From Cyclotella cryptica (Eukaryota; Bacillariophyta; Thalassiosirophyceae; Thalassiosirales; Thalassiosiraceae), in the NCBI GenBank assembly GCA_013187285.1, contig JABMIG010000013.1, positions 465,399-529,398 of the forward strand: DNA of 64,000 nucleotides. Reading direction: 5' to 3'. The translations under genes and the position numbers were made by a program. The notes beneath the pieces were generated by a model that saw nothing but the letters and a program-made list of their open reading frames with translations, made no database searches and was not told where the DNA came from. Positions 50,119 to 59,940 of the stretch are shown one piece after another. Every line of letters begins with the position of its first letter. The stretch's first letter is position 1.

Positions 50119-50399
50119 CAACACCCAACACAATCACTTCAGCACACCACCCAAACAACGAGATGATCTGATTCCACAGCCATTAAGACATACCGCTGCT
50201 AGGATGATGACAATTGCCGAAGCCACAGTTACATAAAGCAAGCTTACCAAACAGAGTGATTAAACAGCTTGTGTTATTGGTTTGCACGCAAAAAAATTTG
50301 AAAACTTCAAGAGACTTTGCCTGTATGACAGCAAACACTAAAAATAAAAGATAAAAACTTCAAAAGAATTTGTATATATGATATCAAACACAATGATAT

Positions 50400-50700
50400 G
50401 ATGTCTTCATGTAAAAACACGTCACCACGGCAGTTAGAGTACAGCTCACAAGACTAATCTATTGCCCAAGTAAGAAATACATTCACGTTCAATGATATAA
50501 AAACTGCATAGCCGTAGTTAGGACTCATATTCATCGTCATTTTTCACGATCAGCAAGAATATAACAACACGTCACACGATAGCTCTACTAAAACTCTCAC
50601 GACTACTCTATTGCCCAAGTAAAATAGGCATTCACTTTAAAAACTTTATAAAACCCGCATAGCTTGAGAAAGTGTGTTCTCACACTGTCACTACCGTCAT
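50400..50700. repeat. ~148-bp direct repeat, two copies
   Basis: CTATTGCCCAAGTAA recurs at about 50459 and 50608, embedded in longer similarity (ACACGTCAC..., CATTCAC..., CATAGC). The rest of 50170-50800 holds no gene. Confidence 0.6.
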
Positions 50701-50817
50701 ATTTAAGGCCCAAGCTAACTATGACCAAAATCATTGGCTGCTTGAAGCGATAAGCACATTACTTTACTAATTATCTATGACTTCAATTCTACACTCTCAG
50801 CCATACAACGCATCAAG

Positions 50818-50850
50818 TGCTAAAAAATCTTGCAGCGGCTGCTAGTAATT
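50818..50850 (+). promoter_or_regulatory. shared upstream motif, copy 2
   Basis: GCTAAAAAA, TCTTGCAGCGGCTGCT, AGTAATT, about 140-170 bp before the ATG at 50991. It matches 18466-18496 upstream of LepA in the same orientation. A GAGCCATCT repeat (50899-50932) lies between it and the start. Confidence 0.45.
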
Positions 50851-50990
50851 ATTTACATCGAAAATTTGTATTTACGCCTCTCTAGTCTTGATTGAATCTG
50901 AGCCATCTGAGCCATCTGAGCCTATCTGAGCTAAATTCTTGCTGTGTCATGGGTTTGCCTGCCACATAAGCCATAAGCAGCGTGGAAAGA

Positions 50991-52049
50991 ATGAAGAACG
51001 AAGACGACGATGAAGCTTCTATCTCTCTCAGAGAAATCAACGTTCCAAAGAAAGGGGATTGGTGTACGATTTCTTCAGTCACAATCTCCGACATTACACA
51101 TCCATATTACTGCAGCGCCAGCGCTATTCGTAACAAAGTCGAAAACTCTCTCAGTAATCGTAGTAGCGTCACGGACGACGAAGAAAGCAGCGGGTCTCTC
51201 AGTGAAAGTCGCAACTTTGAATCGTTGATTGGGGATGAGTCTTGTATGATAGGTGCTGGAAAGGCACACCCATCGGCCGAGATTGAACCGGGTTTTGTTG
51301 CAGAATCACATAGTGACAGTGGTAAATGGATGCCTTCATGGAAGAAGGGAATGCTGGATATTTTGCAAAATAATGATACCTTAAATGAAGAAGTAAACGA
51401 CCAAACAAGTGAATTGATCTCTACCAAGCTGAACGAAGCAATTGACGTGGGATTAAAAATCGTTGATAGAGAGCACAAGCGGCTACTTCGAAGACAAAGC
51501 GCAAGATTGTCAGTGAGAAGTGATTACAATAAAGAATTGCTCACAATTGATGAAGTGCCCGAGGAATCACAACAATCGCAAGATGAATTGTTTGATAGAA
51601 GAGTTAGCCGGGGCCTATCTCTGTTAGAGAAAGAGCGGAGTATTCTGCTTTTCTTTAAAAGAGATGGTTCATCATTTGATGGCAACGCCGCAGAATACTT
51701 TTCTTGGAACAATGACCGTCTTGAGACCGAAGTAGATCTTGATCTGGATAGAACAGATAGCCGAGAAGTGATGCTGCTAGAAAAGGCTAGAATGTCTTTG
51801 ACTCGCACCGACGTTGAATGCGCTAACGGTGATTCTTCATTTTTTTCTTCGAACGAAAGTTGCGAGAAAGATGGCACATGCAGAAAAAAGAAATCAATGT
51901 CCATAGTCGATAAGCACAATGCTCTGCTCTCTTTCTGTTTCGATGATTCGTCTAACGGTGCCGATGCATCTGTTTTTTCATGGAACGAAGAGGATATCTC
52001 TTCGGATTCAATTGTTGCCAAAGTTGTATCAAATATTAATATCAAATAA
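50991..52049 (+). CDS. uncharacterised 352-residue protein with four internal repeats
   Basis: Single exon, intact, ATG at 50991. I recognise no family. It is hydrophilic, Ser/Glu/Asp-rich and probably mostly disordered and intracellular, with no signal peptide or membrane segment. A degenerate ~35-40-residue unit of the form (I/L)(V/L)(D/E)K-x-(H/R)-x2-LL...F...FSWNxxD appears four times. The units start at about residues 155 (IVDREHKRLL), 211 (LLEKERSILL then YFSWNND), 262 (LLEKARMSL) and 305 (IVDKHNALL then VFSWNEED). It converges on the NELF-C/D gene with 68 bp between stop codons. It is probably a lineage-specific host gene. Confidence 0.75.
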   Translation: MKNEDDDEASISLREINVPKKGDWCTISSVTISDITHPYYCSASAIRNKVENSLSNRSSVTDDEESSGSLSESRNFESLIGDESCMIGAGKAHPSAEIEPGFVAESHSDSGKWMPSWKKGMLDILQNNDTLNEEVNDQTSELISTKLNEAIDVGLKIVDREHKRLLRRQSARLSVRSDYNKELLTIDEVPEESQQSQDELFDRRVSRGLSLLEKERSILLFFKRDGSSFDGNAAEYFSWNNDRLETEVDLDLDRTDSREVMLLEKARMSLTRTDVECANGDSSFFSSNESCEKDGTCRKKKSMSIVDKHNALLSFCFDDSSNGADASVFSWNEEDISSDSIVAKVVSNINIK

Positions 52050-52117
52050 ACTAGATGGCATGTAATTCGCATAAATACGTCAGTCATCTCGTGCATCCAC
52101 AAGCTAGTCTTTAGAAA

Positions 52118-55100
52118 CTACGGCACTGCAGTAGGCGCGTAGTACGTTTTAAGTGTAGATAAAACTAATTCGTCTTCTTTTGACGGCGTCACGTTCTTAG
52201 CTGTAAATGCTTCCTCGAATTGAACTATCAGCTGAGAGAGCTGCGACCTCTTATGATCATCAAAAAGCTGGGATGTAAGTGTATCAATGCAAGGCCTTTC
52301 TAACAGCATTCCACTCAACGTCCGGATGAATGGAAGAGAGAATGGAGGTTGCACTGTTTCCAGTAAACATGACATGAAGTACCTCACGAGTGCAGAGTCC
52401 ATTTCAGATGAGCCCTTTTCAAGCTTTTCCCTCACAGCACAAATTACCGAGAGGGCCATTCCTTGAGTAGACAACCAAATCATAAGTCGCAGACATTGTT
52501 CCTTTCAATGGACGAAGCCAATATTTGAGTGTAAAAAACAAGACTTCGATAAGATCAAAATACGGCCATACCTTGATTGATTGCATCTTCTGGTGCGAGA
52601 TTTCTCTGTTTGAATGGCTCATAAAAATCAAAGAAACGTCGAGCACAGCGGGTCTACTCAAAGGATGGTGAATGCATATTAACCGTGCTAAGCTCAAAAC
52701 ACATGGTGAGAGTGTGGGATATCCTGCAGTGGTTACAAATTCAGATCCAAGTGCTAGTTCTTTAGCCCATATTAAAGCACCTTCTGCAACGACCGAATAC
52801 TTTATACACATAGCGCTCAACTGTCTTCCGACGGATCCATCCGTAGCCTCAACATTGTCGAGGACTGTGAATGATACCATGGCTTCCACTATACAATAAA
52901 AATAATTGGAAAGAGTCGTTAAATGCAATTCCTGACATCACAGCGAAGCGGAGCCACAGTCGACACACCTTGCTCGCAGAGATGGCTGGCTTTTAACAAA
53001 ATCTTGATATCGTCGATCAAAACATGTTGAGCTCAGCTTTAATAATCTGAAACTCATTGCGGATGAAGTATGAAAGCACTTACTTGACAAAGAACATCTT
53101 CGTCGCTGATCAAAGTATCACTTTTGTTTTCCGAACGAGTTATTCTCTCTGAAGCTATGACAGATAATGCCAAAAGCCTCGCGCACTTTTGCCTCGTGTC
53201 AAGTTGCCTGATACGTTTTGTCCCAAACATGTTGCGAAGTAAGAATGTAATCGCTAAAGGGTGTTTGATTAGTAAATCTCCGATTCCTACAAACAATTTT
53301 TTTCATGAAATGAGGTGACGACTCGCGACAGATCAATCCAAAGGATCAGAGGGAGTGTATACGTACTATCAGTTGAACCGCCGTAGGCATACTTGAAGAT
53401 GTTTTCTACGCTTTCTTTGTCAATAGGGTTTCCTAGGCTGCATCTCGTAAGGAAAGTAGCCATCGCTGTGTCCAGGTTGTTGGCCAATAATATTTTTGAG
53501 GAGCCGTAAGAGGTCTCGAGTTCGTTTTTAGGCTCAGTTGGGTTGATTCTTCGTCTTTGACGTTGAACTAAATCGCCCATGGCTAATGTTACATCGACTC
53601 GACGCTTGCGTTGAAATGTGGTGCCAGTTGTCTGAGTTTTCAACATTTCGTCCTCTAGCTCCTCTTGGAGACGTCTCCATTTTTTTGCAGCTCGCATTAG
53701 CCCATTTGCATCAGCACTACATTTTGCTACCTGGTTTGCCGATTGATAAATCAACTCATGAAGCAACTTCTCCGGACGAAGAACACAGAAGATATTAGCA
53801 AAACAATTTTCAATCTATTAGAAATAAAGCTTAATACTTACTTCGTTGGTATACAAGTAGGTGTATGAAGTTGATGTGCATGTTCGACGCAAGTCAGCGA
53901 TCAGAGTTCCCATTCGACCCTTGGATGTATCGATTGACTCAGCGACATGTTTGGAATATCCATCAACAGCAATTTTGCCAAGCAAAGTAAGTTCTGCAAA
54001 AAGCATTTCGTTCAAAACTCCAAAATAATCACTTTGGTTTATTCGGTTCGCGATTGCTCGGTGATGACCCAAGTTAGAAATTGACTGCAAGCAGTACCTA
54101 AAGAATCACGATGTTAAGAAGACGCACGTGTCAATAAAGATAGCCGACCCTACATATGATGATCAAGACTTGCAATCACTCACATGAATAATTTGTTGTC
54201 TGTATTGCTTGCAGAGAGATCAATCTAACAAGAAAGAAACAGAAATTATGAACGTCGATTTCTTGAGTTGCCACACGCGTAGTGCTATTAAACATTTCGT
54301 ACCAGCAAATTTCGCCATCTTTCGGACTCTATCATTGCATCAACAAATGCAACCTGTTTCTTTGACAGGCTCATGATTGCATCCCCGCCATCTTTTGTGA
54401 AGCGTTCCTTCGCCAATCGGTTGACAACTTCTTCAACGACATACCGCGCAGCATCTGCCCCCTGGTTGAACCATTCAGTTTCAATGCCTTTATCAAGAAC
54501 TGGGTTGGCAGCAGGCGGGCCTGCATTGACCTTCGCCTTTTTGTGAAATGCCACGCTTGATGCTTTTAGTTCAGCTAACCACAATCCCATGAGCCCACAC
54601 ATGGCAGTATCACCTTGATACCCATTTATGAGAGATTGCATCACCTTCCGTCCCGCTTCCTGGGGTCCTACTGCGGTAACCAGAGTTGATATGTGATCCA
54701 AGACATGAGATTCCATTACTGCGTCGGGTTCTTTAAGAAAATTCTCTGCAACTGTGGCGGGATCATATTTTTGTTGCTGATCTACTGCGTCAGTTTTCGT
54801 TTCTTCTTGTTTCGCCGCCTCGTCCCCATCATCCTCGCGATCAGAAGCGGTAGGTGAAGCATCCATGTAATCCCCAGAGTCGTCGGGCTTGGCGGCAAGT
54901 TCGGTTTTTGTCTCCTCCGTCGTTTTAGACACTGATGTCAAATCTGGTTTATCCCATTGAGTCTCCCCGGATTCTGAATTGTAGTAGTACACACGGCCTT
55001 CGTCATCTTTGTATGCAATCCATCCGTCGCCTATTTCCTCCCCATCAGCGACATCGTCGTCATCCGGATTTCCCTGTTCGTCCAACGTTGGTGACCTCGT

Positions 55101-55409
55101 TATTCCGTCGTCGTCGTCTCCGAGATCTTCCATCCCAGGGGATCTGGTGATACCATCGTTATCGTCCTCTTGGCGCGGCGTTGGTGCCTGGTCCTGTCCC
55201 TCTCCGACATTGACAACAACATCGTGACTAGCCGGCGAATCGACAACTGCATCCAGGGCAACAACATCGTCCTCAAATCCAGGCGGCGGGTCCCAGGTAC
55301 TTTCTTCGGTCTTGTTATTGTAATAGTAGGTGCGGCCTTCGTCGTCTTGGTATGCCGTCCAATCACCGATGGTCCGCTCCATTTCAGTGGGATCGTCGCT
55401 TGTCGTCAT
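52118..55409 (-). CDS. NELF-C/D (TH1) homologue with two N-terminal WW domains
   Basis: Seven exons on the minus strand: 54303-55409, 54184-54224, 53842-54097, 53367-53769, 53084-53286, 52572-52931, 52118-52501. Every intron is GT-AG and every phase fits, giving 917 residues. WW1 lies at about residues 14-45 (W17, YYY, W39, PPP) and WW2 at about 126-157 (W130, YYY, W152, P155). Acidic linkers follow. The TH1 fold runs from about residue 220 to the end. Diagnostic stretches are KQVAFVDAMIESERWRNLL, YTYLYTNEKLLHEL and a C-terminal VREKLE...VRYFMSCLLETVQPPFSLPF block, which parallels human NELF-C. NELF-C belongs to the complex that pauses RNA polymerase II. WW domains bind proline motifs, so this fusion could tether the factor to the polymerase tail or spliceosome. 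That role is inference. Confidence 0.85.
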
Positions 55410-55687
55410 GGTTGCGATCAGGCGGTGTTGAGAGAGGTTGAAAGGGAGCGACAGGATGTTGTAGCCGGTTGTGAGAGGCTGTGCGAGGGTCTGCGAGGGT
55501 CTGCGAGGGTTGTGAGGTCGTAAGTCTAAATACGTAGATAGTAGATACCTATGATACCTACCAGATACTTCTTGTTGACAGGAGCCACTTCAAGATTTTA
55601 TAGATACAAGCAGATACATAATAGAGCTCGAAAGAATTAATGATGAGAAACGTATCTTCATGTAGTAGTGTCCATTGCATAGACAAC
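55410..55687. other. upstream region of the NELF-C/D gene
   Basis: Contains a short GAGGGTCTGC repeat (about 55485-55510). The promoter must lie here or in the adjacent transposon. No clear core element is seen. Confidence 0.4.
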
Positions 55688-56051
55688 AGTGGTTCTCAAA
55701 GTTTTTTTTCCTCAGATCTGATCTCTAACTCGACACTCCGACAATTTCTGTGACGTATTATACCAGTCCTCGTATGTAGAGGAGATGATTGCATCTGAGG
55801 CACTTTGTCACATCTTTCGGACATTTCGCAAGTCCCTTTGGTGTTCTAGTTCTAATGCCAGAATTGGCTCATTTTTAGCGACAAACATCAGAAGTGATCA
55901 GATCTGGCCTCAGCCGATTTTGGCTTAGATCAGATCTGACCTTCTCAGATTTGATGTTTACTTTTATTCACGATCGATCTGATCTCCCATAAAACAAACA
56001 TCGACAATTCCCGCACGGTCGTGGGCACGAATCTTGCCCCATCAAAACACC

Positions 56052-57354
56052 ATGTCCACTTCATCAGCACCTCCTGCTGCCCGTCCCATCCCTGCCCCAA
56101 CTTCGGTACATGAAGATTCTGTGGTTCCCATCCTTCCTGTCAACAATCTTCCGGTCCATGAGCTTCCTATCCCGGAGAATCTCAAGGAACATCAACCTCC
56201 TACGAAGAAGAAGTGTGCAGTGAAGGGCTGTCCTCCATGGGTTCCCATTGTGCTCCTCGAAACTTGTTCACGTGACTTGAGTGAGAAGTTAGCTCACCCG
56301 GTCTGCTACAAGAAGCTCATTGCATCCGCAAAAAAGAACAACAGACAGATTGCGGATAAACAGTTCTGCACAATCAAGTGCCAAGATCTGTTTTTAAAGG
56401 AGAGCAAGACCTCTGGGTATACATGGATCAACGATTGTCAAAATCGTAAGGCAGACCCGCACCACTCTGAGAATGTCTTGCTCACCTGGCTTAATACTGA
56501 CGAGAACTTCAGTCGATGGGAGATCCCGAGGGTTCAAAGACAAAGTTAGCTGTGGCGACAGATCTAGCAAGGTACCTGAAATCAAAAGGGTGCAGAGGTG
56601 ACCGTACTCCAACCCAAGTGCAGGTTAAAATCTGCCACATCGAGAGTCTGATGCAACAAGCATTCAACTTCATCCATTTGGAGACGGGCGAAGGAATCAA
56701 GGCAAGCGAACCGTTCGATTCCTTTCGAGAGAAGGTATGGTTCGGTATTCACTGTTTTTATTTTCATAACTGTTGTCTCACAATGTCTGTGTTCTCTGAG
56801 TACAACAGGTCATGAACATCTGCCCGTACTATTACGAGTTGGAGGAGAAGTTCACCTGTCCTGCCTTCATCCAACTGATGTCCACTTCTACCGATTTACT
56901 TGCGAGGCACCATAAAACATTGCAGGTGCATACGGACGACGATGAGTATTGCGACGATTAAGACGAGGATTGTTTCTCTGTCAACAATGATTCTTTTTCG
57001 ATTAGCGACAGTGTGAATCGAAGAAAAGGTCTGAACCATCATCAATGAAAAAGAAGGGCAAAGCCAAAGCTGTAAAAAAGGTGAGCACCGAAACTGATGG
57101 ATTCAATGCATTCATGCTAACTCTGGCAAAAGACAGGCTAGAAGACAGGAAGAATATCTCATCAAAGACAGTAACAACTGTGGTACTTGGGGAGCAATTC
57201 AGAAGGATAAGCAACGCACTAGGATCCACCATGAAAGCTGCCTACAATTGTGAGGATTATTCAATTCTTGGATAAGAAAGAGATGAAGGAGTTGAAGAAG
57301 TACAAGCAGGAAATCACCAGGGTGAATGATTCAAGCAGTTCTGAGTCGGACTAA
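56052..57354 (+). pseudogene. Harbinger partner (Myb/trihelix-like) protein, slightly broken
   Basis: The start is ATG 56052. The N-terminal part is Pro-rich, then a Cys-rich segment (KKKCAVKGCPPW), then a DNA-binding-like region, WLNTDENFSRW followed in another frame by MGDPEGSKTKLAVATDLARY. Shortly after come a GT-AG intron at 56735-56808, an acidic patch and a lysine-rich tail ending NDSSSSESD. In Harbingers this protein carries the transposase into the nucleus and to the DNA ends. The frame shifts by one base near 56515 and again near 57250, and a TAA lies at about 56959, possibly inside an unrecognised intron. It is probably recently inactivated, or affected by sequence errors. Confidence 0.6.
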
Positions 57355-57464
57355 ACATAAAGGTTATGTATTTTAGTTCATGGACAATAAAATACTGCTT
57401 TGTAATTAATTAATTTTGTATTACAATACAATATTGTATCAAAAGACATGTCATTTGATTTAAT

Positions 57465-58859
57465 TTAATCACTATCTTCTCCAGATGAATTATATAATTC
57501 TAATTCACTGTCTAAATCATTTTCAATTGAATCTGGGATCGTGTTAAAATGCATTGTTGGGATAAATGTCTCACAGACATATGCAAACAATTGCTCTTGT
57601 CTTGCACCAGGTAAAGCACCTCCAGGTAGTGCCATGTCCAACACAGACCGTTCAGGAATCCGGTTTTCATCATCAATTGCGGTCAGGCTTTTGTCATACA
57701 CATCCCAAGCAATATTTTTGTCATCATCACATCCCATCGCTGTGAGCATGTTGTGTAGAACAATTGTTGCATCAATGTACTCCACGACTTTCTCAAGGCT
57801 CTCCTTTTTGTTAGTGATCTGCATTTTAATTTTCCACAACCATCCACACCTTCCTTTCAACAATCCCATAATGTGCTCTGCAGTCCCATGTGGCAAAGAT
57901 AAGCACATATTGAACAGTTGTTTTTCAGGTTGTAGTTGCAAACCCATGCCTGGACTGCTTTTGAAAGCAGTTTGCCCACCTTGGGAGAAAAACACATTAG
58001 AGCGTTGACATTCCACCATATTTTGCCACACCCTGTTGTCGTGAGTTTTACCTGGGTATCCCGACAGATAGGCCCTGATTCTCCATTTGTCATTGTTTGT
58101 GAAATTGACTGTTAGCAAATACCAAAACTTCCTACCGCTGTAATCTGCCCTGTCATCACAGCAAGGTGCTATCCCGAGCTCAAGCAATGTGCCGTCCATC
58201 ATGCCAACACAATTGGGCAGGTGATAGTTCTCTTCTATTCGGCGACTGATTCTTTTCCTCTCATTCACATCCGGCCAATAGATATATTCATCTCTCATAT
58301 TGGTTAAAGCCAGGATAACTCTCTCTTGGGCTTTTTGACAACGACCCTGACTTACATGAAACACACTTCTCTGATTGGCATTTGTTTCTCCTTCTCTCCC
58401 GATGAAATGCATGAATATCATCAATTGATGTTTAACAGGAAGTTGGGGAGGCCCTTGTTGTCCCCTCTGGAATATCGGATCTCCCTCGATCAGATTGATG
58501 ATGGCATTGAATGTATCGCAATTCATACGGTACTTGCATAGAAACTCATCATCTAACAACCAATTCTGGTTTTCCGTGCTGCTGTTCAAATCACACTCAA
58601 ACACATCAAATGGGTGTTTTCGAGCAGTTTGGGGGACGGAGTACCTAGACTGCATCAAGACGTGAAAATGGTGAGTGAACCGGGATACCAACATAAAACT
58701 TGTGTTGGTCATGTCCAGCCCCTCGTCATTACCATCTAACAAATTAGCCACATGGTCTGCGATGAATAATCGATGAGCGCGATCCCGGCATACTGCCAGC
58801 GATGACAGTAGTTGTGAGCGATTGCTGCAACGAGGCACGGCTCGGAACAAAATGGTCAA
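57465..58859 (-). CDS. PIF/Harbinger transposase, intact
   Basis: 464 residues in one uninterrupted frame. The DDE nuclease is visible: first Asp in VGMMDGTLLELG, second Asp in YPGKTHDNRVW and the Glu in GTAEHIMGLLKGRCGW. The nuclease region RKFWYLLTVNFTNNDKWRIR lies between the first two. An N-terminal helical region (DEFLCKYRMNCDTFNAIINL) resembles the helix-turn-helix part of the family. The acidic C-terminus (ELELYNSSGEDSD) is typical of diatom copies. It is convergent with the partner gene, 110 bp apart. The full-length frame suggests a recent insertion. Confidence 0.9.
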   Translation of the reverse strand: MTILFRAVPRCSNRSQLLSSLAVCRDRAHRLFIADHVANLLDGNDEGLDMTNTSFMLVSRFTHHFHVLMQSRYSVPQTARKHPFDVFECDLNSSTENQNWLLDDEFLCKYRMNCDTFNAIINLIEGDPIFQRGQQGPPQLPVKHQLMIFMHFIGREGETNANQRSVFHVSQGRCQKAQERVILALTNMRDEYIYWPDVNERKRISRRIEENYHLPNCVGMMDGTLLELGIAPCCDDRADYSGRKFWYLLTVNFTNNDKWRIRAYLSGYPGKTHDNRVWQNMVECQRSNVFFSQGGQTAFKSSPGMGLQLQPEKQLFNMCLSLPHGTAEHIMGLLKGRCGWLWKIKMQITNKKESLEKVVEYIDATIVLHNMLTAMGCDDDKNIAWDVYDKSLTAIDDENRIPERSVLDMALPGGALPGARQEQLFAYVCETFIPTMHFNTIPDSIENDLDSELELYNSSGEDSD

Positions 58860-59068
58860 GATCTGTCAAGTCATGTAAAAATAACAAATTATTAAAATAG
58901 ATAGGTAAGTACTGCGTCTGATGATGTAAAAATCATAAAAAATGGGATCTCATAGTTTCCCAGCCCTCAGATGTGATGTCAAGATTTGGCATGACGTCCT
59001 CAAGTAATTATTTGTCTATTATAGCAAGAAGGAAGTGGCATCCGATGGAAAAAACTTTGAGAACCACT

Positions 59069-59909
59069 AATAATTTCCTTTTCTCCTTTTTTCCACTGGA
59101 ATTTTTCTCCCTGTCCGTCATCTGCAGGGGTGGAAATTTTTGTCTTGAGTCCAGGTTGGAGTCAAGCATGGACTGAAAAAAAGATTCCACCCCTTCTTTC
59201 GCCCTCTCAACTGTTCTTCGTTCACTTCTTGCCTTTATGTGCTTTTGCGTGCATCGTATTTGGCCTCTGATTTGACAACTGTGCTGCATATGATTGCACC
59301 GCGGTCGATTTGGCCCTATATAATAAATCAACGCCAACACGGAGCGTGTGACTATGGTCACTTCTTGCCTTTAGAGTGCTTTTACGTGAATCGTGTTTGG
59401 CCCAACACGTGTTCTAAACAATACAACAATGGCAACACATCCTCGCATTTCACTAGGTGTGTTCGGAATAATACCTGTCTGTTGCATCTCCTACCATGTG
59501 TAAGATGTGATGTGTCGAAGCATGATATGAGTGACGATTGTAACCGGGGAGGTGCAAAAAGATGCAAGCTAAAATAGAAGGAAAAATGCGTCACCTGATT
59601 TCTTTATGCAATGGACGGGGGTGACCACCCTTAATTTACACCCCCTGAAATCAGGAGATTTTCCAGTGGAGAAAAGAAAAAAATTACGCATTGGACACAG
59701 CCTTAAATCATGTACATGGAAGTAGGTTCATGACTTACAGGGCATATGACATTCCAAAGTAATTTCTGAGATTCTATCCAAAGCCACACAAACAACATTG
59801 GATTTGTCCCTCAAATATCCCAGGAGGAAAAAAGTTGAATACTTTCAGACTCTGTACTGCAGACGCAGATATTGCGTTGATCAAGCGGATATAGCTGGGG
59901 AGGGTTTGT
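59069..59909. repeat. intergenic with a 47-bp direct repeat
   Basis: CACTTCTTGCCTTTA-GTGCTTT...CGT-ATCGT-TTTGGCC occurs at about 59222-59262 and again at 59357-59400, ~136 bp apart. No gene is supportable in the remainder. Confidence 0.5.
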
Positions 59910-59940
59910 GATATTTTTGGTCAATTATGGTCAATTCCCT
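59910..59940. repeat. solitary MULE-like terminal sequence
   Basis: GATATTTTTGGTCAATTATG followed by GTCAA resembles the left end of the MULE at 10838 (ATATTTATGGTCGATTATGG). A TTATATACATAA palindrome like those inside the MULE lies at 60188. No matching opposite end was found. Confidence 0.4.

Larger units (their letters stand above)
55688..59068. mobile_element. PIF/Harbinger DNA transposon, 3.4 kb, two genes
   Basis: 20-bp inverted ends AGTGGTTCTCAAAGTTTTTT at 55688 and its complement ending at 59068. The flanking trinucleotides are AAC and AAT, so the 3-bp target duplication is imperfect. Inside are a Myb/SANT-like partner gene (plus) and a DDE transposase (minus), tail to tail, the classic two-gene Harbinger plan. 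Confidence 0.8.

Noticed and set aside
49623-50171. 182-codon Thr/Arg-rich frame
   Set aside because: Low-complexity composition, and it overlaps a more protein-like frame in another phase. No domain.
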